Both the position numbers and the translations under genes were made by a program. A stretch of 64,000 nucleotides of DNA, from positions 558,001 through 622,000 of the forward strand of contig JADKAQ010000046.1 in NCBI GenBank assembly GCA_016719105.1. Direction: 5' to 3'. The stretch is from Gemmatimonadota bacterium. GTDB lineage: Bacteria; Gemmatimonadota; Gemmatimonadetes; Gemmatimonadales; Gemmatimonadaceae. Under the pieces are notes generated by a model that did not search any database, was not told where the DNA came from, and saw only the letters and a list, made by a program, of their open reading frames with translations. This document shows, one piece after another, positions 7,397-15,002 of this stretch (position 1 is the first letter of the stretch; each line of letters starts with the position of its first letter).

Positions 7397-9505
7397 ATGT
7401 CGGTCTCGAAACGTCCCCTCTTTGACCCGCCGATCGTGAAGCGGGCCGTGCGCGATGCGTTCGGCAAGCTGCACCCCCGTACGATGGTGCGGAACCCGGT
7501 GATGTTCGTGGTGTTCGTCGGGTGCATTCTCACGTCGCTCGTGCTGGTGCAGGACGTGGTACGCGGCGAAGGCAACCTCGGCTTCACTGTGCAGCTGGCG
7601 ATCTGGCTCTGGTTCACGGTGCTCTTCGCCAACTTCGCCGAGGCGATGGCTGAGGGGCGGGGCAAGGCACAGGCCGACACGCTGCGCGCCTCGCGCGCGC
7701 AGACCAAGGCCAAGAAGCTCGACGACCCGCGCAACCGGCACACGTTCTACTTCGTGGCGTCGAACGAACTGGACAAGGACGACCATGTGGTGTGCGAGCC
7801 GGGCGACGTGATTCCCAGCGATGGTGAAGTCGTCGAAGGGGTGGCCTCGGTGGATGAGTCGGCGATCACCGGCGAATCGGCCCCCGTCATTCGTGAGTCG
7901 GGGGGCGATCGGTCGGCGGTCACCGGGGGAACCAAGGTGCTCTCGGATTACCTGGTCATTCGCATCACGGCGGGCCCGGGCGAGACGTTCCTGGATCGAA
8001 TGATCTCCCTGGTCGAGGGGGCTTCGCGGCAGAAGACGCCGAACGAGATCGCCCTGACGATCCTGCTCTCGGGGCTGACCATCGTCTTCCTGTTCGCGGT
8101 CGTGACGTTGCAGCCGTTCGCCCTGTATTCGGGAACGTCGGTCTCGACGCCGGTGATGGTGGCGCTGCTGGTCTGCCTCATCCCGACGACCATCGGCGGA
8201 CTGCTGTCGGCGATCGGCATCGCGGGGATGGACCGGATGATCCAGCAGAACGTGATTGCCATGAGCGGGCGCGCGGTCGAGGCGGCCGGCGACGTCAACA
8301 CGCTGCTGCTCGACAAGACCGGGACGATCACGTTAGGCAACCGGCAGGCGGTGTCGTTTCACCCGATGCCCGGCGTGGACGAGTCATACCTCGCCGACCG
8401 GGCGCAGCTGGCCTCGCTGGCCGACGAGACGCCCGAGGGGCGGAGCATCGTCGTGCTGGCCAAGACGAAGTACGGGATCAACGCGCGCACGCTGGAGGAC
8501 GAAGCGCACACGCGTTCGGTCTTCGTCCCCTTCTCCGCCAGCACCCGCATGAGCGGCGTGGACACGGCCGTGCTGGAGCTGCGCAAAGGCGCGGGCGACA
8601 CGGTGAGCCGTTGGGTGCAGGAGCACGGTGGCAATGGCTCCGCGGAGCTGCGACCACTGGTGGAGAGGATTGCTCGCGAGGGGGGAACGCCGCTCGTGGT
8701 GGCCGAACGGTTGATGCCGTCAGCTGCTACGTCGGGCGCGGGCGCGGGGCCGATGACCGGCACCGCGCGCGTCCTTGGCGTGATCTACCTCAAGGATGTC
8801 GTGAAGGGTGGGATGCGCGAACGCTTCGAGCGCTTGCGCGCCATGGGCATTCGCACGGTGATGATCACCGGCGACAACCCGCTCACCGCGGCGGCAATCG
8901 CGCAGGAGGCGGGGGTCGACGACTTCCTGGCCGAAGCGAAGCCGGAGGACAAGATGGCGCTCATCAAGCGCGAGCAGGCCGGCGGGAAGCTGGTCGCGAT
9001 GACGGGCGACGGGACGAACGACGCACCGGCGCTGGCGCAGGCCGACGTGGGCGTGGCGATGAGCAGCGGGACGCAGGCGGCCAAGGAGGCGGGGAACATG
9101 ATCGACCTCGACTCCAACCCGACGAAGCTCATCGAGGTGGTGGAGATCGGGAAGCAGCTGTTGATGACGCGCGGCGCACTCACGACCTTTTCCATTGCCA
9201 ACGACGTCGCGAAGTACTTCGCGATCATCCCGGCGATGTTCCTGACGGCGTATCCGGCGCTGGCCTCGCTCAACGTGATGCGGCTGCACTCGAGCGAGTC
9301 GGCCATTCTCGCGAGTGTGATCTTCAACGCCCTGGTGATCATCGCGCTCATCCCGCTGGCGCTGCGCGGGGTGCGCTATCGTCCAGCCGCAGCCTCGACC
9401 ATCCTGCGCAACAACTTGATCGTGTACGGTTTCGGCGGGCTCCTGGTCCCCTTCGTCGGGATCAAGCTCATCGACATGGCACTCGTCGTCCTCCGCCTGG
9501 TATAG
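7397..9505 (+). CDS. kdpB: KdpB, ATPase subunit of the Kdp pump
   Basis: A 702-residue P-type ATPase (E. coli KdpB has 682). It carries ITGESAPV in the actuator domain, the phosphorylation motif DKTGT with D306 (E. coli D307), KPEDKMALIK, and MTGDGTNDAPALAQ with the hinge aspartates. Hydrolysis of ATP by KdpB drives potassium taken up through KdpA across the membrane. The start ATG at 7397 lies one base after the kdpA stop; translation is probably coupled. A region around residues 440-455 (SAATSGAGAGPMTG) looks like a short insert in the nucleotide-binding domain. Confidence 0.97.
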   Translation: MSVSKRPLFDPPIVKRAVRDAFGKLHPRTMVRNPVMFVVFVGCILTSLVLVQDVVRGEGNLGFTVQLAIWLWFTVLFANFAEAMAEGRGKAQADTLRASRAQTKAKKLDDPRNRHTFYFVASNELDKDDHVVCEPGDVIPSDGEVVEGVASVDESAITGESAPVIRESGGDRSAVTGGTKVLSDYLVIRITAGPGETFLDRMISLVEGASRQKTPNEIALTILLSGLTIVFLFAVVTLQPFALYSGTSVSTPVMVALLVCLIPTTIGGLLSAIGIAGMDRMIQQNVIAMSGRAVEAAGDVNTLLLDKTGTITLGNRQAVSFHPMPGVDESYLADRAQLASLADETPEGRSIVVLAKTKYGINARTLEDEAHTRSVFVPFSASTRMSGVDTAVLELRKGAGDTVSRWVQEHGGNGSAELRPLVERIAREGGTPLVVAERLMPSAATSGAGAGPMTGTARVLGVIYLKDVVKGGMRERFERLRAMGIRTVMITGDNPLTAAAIAQEAGVDDFLAEAKPEDKMALIKREQAGGKLVAMTGDGTNDAPALAQADVGVAMSSGTQAAKEAGNMIDLDSNPTKLIEVVEIGKQLLMTRGALTTFSIANDVAKYFAIIPAMFLTAYPALASLNVMRLHSSESAILASVIFNALVIIALIPLALRGVRYRPAAASTILRNNLIVYGFGGLLVPFVGIKLIDMALVVLRLV

Positions 9506-9509
9506 CCTC

Positions 9510-10118
9510 ATGTCCATGCTCCGCAAGCAACTTCGCCCCGCGATCGTCCTCACCCTGGTCCTGTGCGCCATCACCGGCGTGGTGTATCCCGGGATCGTCA
9601 CCGGACTCGCGCAACTGCTCTTCCCGCGCCAGGCCAACGGGTCGCTGGTGCGCGTGAACGGGCGCGTGGTGGGCAGTGCGCTCATCGGGCAGCCGTTCAC
9701 GCAGGAGTGGTACTTCCACTCGCGCCCGTCAGCCGCAGGGAGCGGCTACGACGGCACGGCGTCGAGCGGGACCAACAAGGGGCCGACCGATACCAAGCTC
9801 GCTGACACGCTCATCGCGGACGCGGTGAACGAAGCGGTGGCCACGAACGGCGCAGTGAAGGGGCAGGTCCCGACCGACATGGCCACCCGCTCGGCGTCGG
9901 GGCTCGACCCGCACATTTCGCCGGCCAATGCCATGTTGCAGGTGGCTCGTGTCGCCAGGGCGCGTGCCGCAGACAGTGCCGCGGTGCGAGCGCTGGTGGA
10001 CCGACACATCGAGGGGCGACAATTCGGCTTCTTTGGCGAGCCGAGGGTAAACGTGCTCCTCCTCAATATTGCGCTCGACTCGGCCTTCGCGCGCCCGGTC
10101 GGAGGAAAGCAGTCATGA
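9510..10118 (+). CDS. kdpC: KdpC, catalytic chaperone subunit of the Kdp pump
   Basis: A 202-residue protein with one N-terminal membrane helix (about residues 10-35, VLTLVLCAITGVVYPG) and a periplasmic domain. Family blocks: GSALIGQPF, WYFHSRPSA, GLDPHISPANA (residues 131-141), and the C-terminal GEPRVNVLLLNIALD. KdpC assists ATP and potassium handling by KdpB/KdpA. Its stop codon overlaps the start of the porin gene (ATGA at 10115-10118). Confidence 0.96.
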   Translation: MSMLRKQLRPAIVLTLVLCAITGVVYPGIVTGLAQLLFPRQANGSLVRVNGRVVGSALIGQPFTQEWYFHSRPSAAGSGYDGTASSGTNKGPTDTKLADTLIADAVNEAVATNGAVKGQVPTDMATRSASGLDPHISPANAMLQVARVARARAADSAAVRALVDRHIEGRQFGFFGEPRVNVLLLNIALDSAFARPVGGKQS

Positions 10119-11209
10119 CACGCATGTTCGTTCCGGCGGTCGCGCTGGCGATCGCCTCCGTCAGCGGCTCGTCGGCGATGGCACAAGCGACCGCCGACAC
10201 GGCCGTGACGGTCAAGTTCGGCGGGTTCGTCGACGGTTACTACGCGTACGATTTCAACCGGCCGCGCACACTCGACCGCGCCTTCAGCACGCAGCCGGCG
10301 CGGCATAACGAGTTCAATATCAACCTCGCCCACGTCGAGGCGGTGTTGAGCGGCGCGAGAGTGCGCGGGCGACTCGCAGTGCAGTTCGGCACGTCGGTGC
10401 AGTCCAACTACGCCGCTGAGCCGCGCGTGGGTTCGTACAGTGGAGGCGACGTCTCGCGCTACATCCAGGAAGCGGTGGTCGGGGTCAAGCTGACCCCCTC
10501 GCTCTGGCTCGACGGCGGGATCTACTTGTCCCACATCGGGAGCGAATCGTGGATCTCGCGCGACAACCTCACCTACACACGCTCGCTCATCGCCGACTAC
10601 TCGCCGTACTATCAATCGGGGGTGAAGCTCACCTGGCAGGCGACGCCGTCGCTCACCGCGCAGCTCAACGTGGTCAACGGGTGGCAGAACATCTCGGAGA
10701 CCAACGGCAACAAGGCGGTCGGCGGACGGCTCGACTGGGCTGCCACACCCAAGGTGACGCTCTCGGCATACAATCTCATCGGCAACGAGACGCCCGACAG
10801 CGTCGACGCTCAGCTTCGCATCTTCCAGGGGGGGAGCGTGAAGCTCGTGGCCAACGACAAGCTGACGCTGATGGGGACGTTCGATTTCGGCATGCAGGAC
10901 CTGGTGGCCGAGACGGGGCGCTGGTACGGCACGTCGCTCATCGCTCGCGTGCAGGCTACCTCCACGACGGCGCTGGTGGCTCGCGTCGAGCGCTACGCCG
11001 ATCCGAAGCAGGTCATCATCGTGACGGGAGGGGCCGACGCCTTCAAGGCGAACGGTGGGTCGTTCGGGGTCGACGTGACGCCGGCGCCCAAGGTGCTCTG
11101 GCGCACCGAGCTTCGCGCGCTCGCCGGGAGCAACGCGGTCTTCCCCAGGCGGGATGGCACGGCGAAGAGCAACGCCTTCATCGTTTCCTCGCTGGCGCTC
11201 ACCTTCTAG
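10115..11209 (+). CDS. Outer-membrane beta-barrel porin in the kdp operon
   Basis: A 364-residue secreted protein with a clear signal peptide (cleaved near SAMAQA, about residue 24). Alternating strand patterns run to the end, as in OmpL-like beta-barrel porins (bbp2 type, PF07642): FGGFVDGYYAYDFNRP, SRYIQEAVVGVKL, YYQSGVKLTWQATPSL and VVNGWQNI. The final residues SSLALTF end on a terminal phenylalanine, the usual recognition signal for barrel assembly. It overlaps kdpC by four bases and has a strong GGAGGAAAG ribosome site, so it belongs to the kdp operon. A role in letting potassium across the outer membrane during limitation is inferred from position; similar porins sit in Bacteroidetes kdp operons. 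Confidence 0.85.
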   Translation: MTRMFVPAVALAIASVSGSSAMAQATADTAVTVKFGGFVDGYYAYDFNRPRTLDRAFSTQPARHNEFNINLAHVEAVLSGARVRGRLAVQFGTSVQSNYAAEPRVGSYSGGDVSRYIQEAVVGVKLTPSLWLDGGIYLSHIGSESWISRDNLTYTRSLIADYSPYYQSGVKLTWQATPSLTAQLNVVNGWQNISETNGNKAVGGRLDWAATPKVTLSAYNLIGNETPDSVDAQLRIFQGGSVKLVANDKLTLMGTFDFGMQDLVAETGRWYGTSLIARVQATSTTALVARVERYADPKQVIIVTGGADAFKANGGSFGVDVTPAPKVLWRTELRALAGSNAVFPRRDGTAKSNAFIVSSLALTF

Positions 11210-11222
11210 CGCACGGCCTCGC

Positions 11223-12413
11223 GTGACCGACCCGCTCACCCACGATACCACCGGCTTCTTCGAGATCGTCCGCCGCCGCGAGCGGGGGAAGCTCAAGGTG
11301 TATGTGGGGTCGGCGGCAGGGACGGGAAAGACGTTTCGCATGCTGCAGGAAGCGCACGACCTGCGGCGGCGCGGGGTGGACGTGGTGGTGGGTTTCGTGG
11401 AAACGCACCGTCGGGTGGAGACCGAAGCGCAGATCGGCGACCTGGAGGTCGTGCCGCGGAAGTCGATCGCCTACCGCAACGTCTCGCTGGACGAGATGGA
11501 TCTCGACGCGATCATCGCGCGTCGCCCACAGGTGGCGATCGTCGACGAGCTGGCGCACACCAACGTCCCGGGGGCACGGCACCGCAAGCGTTGGGAAGAC
11601 GTCCTCGAACTGCTCGACGAGGGGATCAACGTCATTTCCGCGGTCAACGTGCAGCACCTGGAGTCGCTCAACGACGTCATCCAGCGCACGTTAGGCGTGA
11701 CGGTGCGCGAGACGGTCCCCGACTGGGTCCTCTCCTCGGCCGACCAGGTCGTCAACCTCGACATCTCGGCCGAGGACCTGCGCCAGCGCCTGCGCGAGGG
11801 GAAGATCTACGCCCCGGAGAAGGTCCCCGCCGCGCTCTCCAACTTCTTCACCGACGAGAACCTCACCACGCTGCGCGAGCTGGCGCTGCGCGAGGTGGCG
11901 AGCTCGGTGGACCGCGTGCGCGAGGAGATCGTGCGGCGCGAGGAGGGCGGTCCGGTCGAGCGCCCGACGGTCGATCGCATTCTCGTCGCGATGTCGAGCA
12001 GCCCCACGTACACCGCACGCCTGCTGCGCCGCGCCAGTCGCATCGCCGGGCGCCTCAACACCGACTGGTACTGCGTGTGGGTACAGACGCCTGACGAGCG
12101 CGCCGATCGCATCGACAGCGCCGTGCAACGCAAGCTGGTGGACAACATCCAGATGGCGCAGACGCTCGGCGCCGAAGTGGTCAAGCTGCAAGGCGACGAC
12201 GTGGCCGCTGCGATCCTTCGCTTTGCCCGCGAGCGCGGCGTGACGCTGGCGCTGGTGGGGCAGAGCCGGCGCTCGTGGTGGCATCGGCTGCGCAACGGGT
12301 CGGTGGTCACGCAGCTCATCGACAACACGGAGGGACTCGACGTACTGGTCGTGTCGCTCGACGAACCCACGGGAGGCGAGCGCCTGACGAGCGCCGACGA
12401 GTCATGCGCGTAG
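11223..12413 (+). CDS. Stand-alone KdpD N-terminal sensor protein (KdpD plus universal-stress domain)
   Basis: A 396-residue cytoplasmic protein with a GTG start 13 bases after the porin stop. Residues about 14-220 form the KdpD N-terminal domain with a Walker A motif (GSAAGTGKT, residues 29-37), a Walker B-like VAIVDELAHTNVPG, and the RRWEDVLELLDEGI-type and VNVQHLESLNDV blocks. Residues about 245-385 form a universal-stress-protein domain (RILVAMSSSP..., ALVGQSRRSWW). No membrane helices or kinase core are present. It thus equals the first half of E. coli KdpD, separated from the kinase half at 3608-5272. The next gene starts inside its last codons. In E. coli the equivalent region binds ATP and, in some bacteria, c-di-AMP; binding of either here is inference. 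Confidence 0.9.
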   Translation: MTDPLTHDTTGFFEIVRRRERGKLKVYVGSAAGTGKTFRMLQEAHDLRRRGVDVVVGFVETHRRVETEAQIGDLEVVPRKSIAYRNVSLDEMDLDAIIARRPQVAIVDELAHTNVPGARHRKRWEDVLELLDEGINVISAVNVQHLESLNDVIQRTLGVTVRETVPDWVLSSADQVVNLDISAEDLRQRLREGKIYAPEKVPAALSNFFTDENLTTLRELALREVASSVDRVREEIVRREEGGPVERPTVDRILVAMSSSPTYTARLLRRASRIAGRLNTDWYCVWVQTPDERADRIDSAVQRKLVDNIQMAQTLGAEVVKLQGDDVAAAILRFARERGVTLALVGQSRRSWWHRLRNGSVVTQLIDNTEGLDVLVVSLDEPTGGERLTSADESCA

Positions 12414-13447
12414 GCCAACGGCTCTTCCTGGCGGTACTTCCGGCGATCGTGGGGCTCCTGACCGTGACCGCACTCGTCTATTGGGGCGAGTACTCTCGGC
12501 AGGCACCGGAGTGGCTCGTGATCGCGGCGGTTGTGGCGGCCCTTGGCTCCGCCGTGCTGGCGTGGCGCAATACGCGGTATGTCGCACAACGCGTGGAGCA
12601 GCTGGCGGCACGTCGCGGCGAGCGCGATGATGCGAGCGTCTCCTTCCGGCGCGCCTCGGAACTGCTGGGGATGGCGCTCCACCCGCAGGGATCGCGCGAT
12701 CAAGGGATCGATGAGCTGGACCGCATCGAGCTCCTCGTCGATCGCCTGAGTGACGCGCTCGCGCAATCGCGCACCGCCCAGGCCGCGCAGGGTGAGTTGA
12801 TCGCGCAACGGCAACGCGAGTACGAGACGCTGGTGGCGCAGGCGGTGGAAGGGGCGATGCACCAGCTCGAGGAAGTGCGCCTGCCGCTGCACATCCTGCT
12901 GGAGAATCGCTTCGGGGAGCTGAACGAGAATCAGGAGGAGATGATCGGCGCGGCGCGCAACGCCGCCGAGACGGTCGACGCCGCGCTGTTGCGGCTGCGC
13001 GAGATCGTGCGACTCGACCTCGGGACCGTCACGTTGCGCAAGGAGCGGGTGCGGCTGCAGGACGTCGTGCATGCCATCCTCCCGCCATTCACCACGGCAG
13101 CGAGCGATCAGGAGGTCACGGTGCAGGCGGATCTTCCGCCGACGCTCCCGGCCTTCGTTGCCGATCGCGGGCGCTTGCAGGAGGCCCTGTCGGTGATCCT
13201 GCACGAGATCCTGCGACAGTCGCCATCCGGCGCGACGCTCTCGCTCGAAGGGGAGGACGATCGGCGTGAACTCCGCCTGGTGATTCGCGGCGGCGGCGTC
13301 CCGGAGCACGGAGAGCCGCTCGCGTACGCCGAACGACTCATCAGGGCGCACGCCGGGAGCGTCGAGACACTCGCGGGTCGTACCGTGGTGCACCTCCCGC
13401 GCAGCACGCGGGAGGATGTCCCTCTGTCGATCTCGCGTTCCCCGTAG
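12404..13447 (+). CDS. Degenerate histidine-kinase-like membrane protein
   Basis: A 347-residue protein with two N-terminal membrane helices (about residues 7-28 and 37-55), a HAMP/coiled region, and a kinase-like C-terminus. In the dimerisation helix the sequence LEEVRLPL replaces SHELRTPL, so a Glu (residue 156) stands where the phospho-accepting His belongs. The N-box reads LHEILRQSPSG without the usual Asn, and the G1 box is RGGGVPE with no DxGxG. Phosphotransfer and ATP binding are therefore unlikely. It overlaps the preceding KdpD-N gene by 10 bases and ends the operon. Bacteroidetes-type kdp operons carry an active kinase in this place; here it may act as a membrane adaptor for the sensor protein. 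Confidence 0.75.
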   Translation: MRVGQRLFLAVLPAIVGLLTVTALVYWGEYSRQAPEWLVIAAVVAALGSAVLAWRNTRYVAQRVEQLAARRGERDDASVSFRRASELLGMALHPQGSRDQGIDELDRIELLVDRLSDALAQSRTAQAAQGELIAQRQREYETLVAQAVEGAMHQLEEVRLPLHILLENRFGELNENQEEMIGAARNAAETVDAALLRLREIVRLDLGTVTLRKERVRLQDVVHAILPPFTTAASDQEVTVQADLPPTLPAFVADRGRLQEALSVILHEILRQSPSGATLSLEGEDDRRELRLVIRGGGVPEHGEPLAYAERLIRAHAGSVETLAGRTVVHLPRSTREDVPLSISRSP

Positions 13448-13451
13448 TTCG

Positions 13452-14897
13452 TCAGGCGGTGGCGCGATTCGTCGTCCGCGACTCGCTCGCGAGTCGCGCG
13501 TAGATGCGGGTCGCGGTCTCGGCCACTCGTGGATCGCGATCGCGCCGGAACTGCGCAATGACGCTGAGCGCCGCGCCACCGCGCGCGTCGGCCACCGCCT
13601 CGATCGACGCACACCGGAACTCGCTGCTCATGTCGGCGGACCCACGACCGCCCTGCGGCGACAGCAGCGTCTTGATCAGCTTCTGCACCGCATCGGGGGT
13701 CCCCAGGCGGCCGAGCGCCGAGATGATCTGCAGCTTCATGTCCGGATCGCCATCCGCGTCGAGGGCCACACCGAGCTGGCGGGCCGAGGAGCCTTCGATG
13801 CGCGCGATCGTGGCGGAGCTGGCGAAGTAGCGCACCTGCGCCGACGGATCGTTCACCGCCTCGTGCAATGCGGCCAGGGCGTCGGGGGTGCGCAGGCGAG
13901 CGAGCGCCGATGCGGCGGCGATGCGGCGCGGTTCCTCGGGCGACTTGAGCATGAGCGCGAGCGACCCTTCCACGCCGTCGACGCGCATCTCCCCCAACAG
14001 CTCGGCGGCGTTGCGCGCCACGTACCACTGCTCGTCGTCCAGCGCCTGCATCAGCATCGAGATGCCGCTGCCCAGCGCCACCATGGCATCGAAGTAGGCG
14101 CGCCGCTCGTGCATGTCCTGCGATGCGACCAAGTGTGCGAAGAGCGCCTCGGCCCCATCCTCGCCCGCCTGCGACAGGACCGCGATGAGCGACTCGCGGC
14201 GACGGGCCGACGGGATGAGTTGTGCCGTCAGGCGCAACGCCATCGGGGAGATCAGGCGCTTCATCGCCAGCTCGGCGGTGTGGCGCAGGTTGTCGTGGTG
14301 GCTCTCCTGCTCGAACGTCGACATCGCGACCAGGACCGCCGCCACCGTGCGCGCGTCGCCTTCCGCGAGCGCTTCTTCGCCGCGCGTGGCCAGCTTGGCC
14401 AGCGCCGCTTCGGCATGGGCGTAGTCGGCGCCGTCGCGCAGCGAGAGCAGCATCTCGGCGGGGAGCACGGCCGTCACCGGCTTGGCGTCGAGCGAGGCGA
14501 GGCCGATGAACTCGACGTTCCACAGGCGCGCGTCGGACACCTCGCGCTCGATGGCATGCCCGCCTTGCGGGTCGCTGGGACGGACGCTGAGCAGGCGCGC
14601 CATCTCCAGGAAGTCGCGCGCGGGCGTGAGCTGGCGAATGCTCATGCGCCCGATGGCGTGGGCAAGGAACGCCGAGACGAGCGCCTCGGTCCCCGGCGCA
14701 TCGAAGGGGACGGCGTCATCTCCACCGATGCGCAGCAGGTCACCGTCGAGTTCGAGGGCGAGCGGGCGTCGCCGCGACCGATTCTCCACGTCCCGGGCCG
14801 CCGCATCGCGCGCGGCGGAGCCCGGGTACGTGGAGGCACAAGTCTCGATCAGGCGCGACAGTGCCTGGACGTACTCCCTTCCGTCATCACTCGACAT
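13452..14897 (-). CDS. HEAT-repeat protein
   Basis: A 481-residue soluble protein. The C-terminal two thirds (about 160-470) is a run of helix pairs of the HEAT/PBS-lyase type: RNAAELLGEMRVDGVEGSL, RIAAASALARLRTPDALAAL and KLQIISALGRLGTPDAVQKL follow one another at about 30-40 residues. The N-terminal 150 residues contain no motif I know. No signal peptide is visible. HEAT proteins act as protein-binding scaffolds; a precise function cannot be read from sequence. It converges on the kdp operon with only four bases between the stop codons, and a hairpin lies upstream at 14960-14985. Confidence 0.8.
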   Translation of the reverse strand: MSSDDGREYVQALSRLIETCASTYPGSAARDAAARDVENRSRRRPLALELDGDLLRIGGDDAVPFDAPGTEALVSAFLAHAIGRMSIRQLTPARDFLEMARLLSVRPSDPQGGHAIEREVSDARLWNVEFIGLASLDAKPVTAVLPAEMLLSLRDGADYAHAEAALAKLATRGEEALAEGDARTVAAVLVAMSTFEQESHHDNLRHTAELAMKRLISPMALRLTAQLIPSARRRESLIAVLSQAGEDGAEALFAHLVASQDMHERRAYFDAMVALGSGISMLMQALDDEQWYVARNAAELLGEMRVDGVEGSLALMLKSPEEPRRIAAASALARLRTPDALAALHEAVNDPSAQVRYFASSATIARIEGSSARQLGVALDADGDPDMKLQIISALGRLGTPDAVQKLIKTLLSPQGGRGSADMSSEFRCASIEAVADARGGAALSVIAQFRRDRDPRVAETATRIYARLASESRTTNRATA

Positions 14898-14959
14898 GAA
14901 CTCGACCCCGCCGGCTCGGTGTGGGTCTGAGTATCGACCGAAGGCAGGCCGCGGATTAA

Positions 14960-14985
14960 CCGCTGCAAATCATTCCTTGCAGCGG
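14960..14985 (-). terminator. Hairpin downstream of the hydrolase-M28 gene
   Basis: A 9-bp perfect stem (CCGCTGCAA / TTGCAGCGG) with an 8-base loop lies 18 bases beyond the stop of the gene at 15003. On the minus strand the stem is followed by TTAATCC. It is probably the terminator of that gene and separates it from the HEAT gene. Confidence 0.55.
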
Positions 14986-15002
14986 CGGTTGCGTGACCGC
15001 GA

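Noticed and set aside
13108..14930. Long open frames on both strands over the HEAT-repeat gene and the end of the kdp operon
   Set aside because: They are Arg/Ala/Gly-rich shadow translations of the HEAT gene and the degenerate kinase, without domains or starts of their own.
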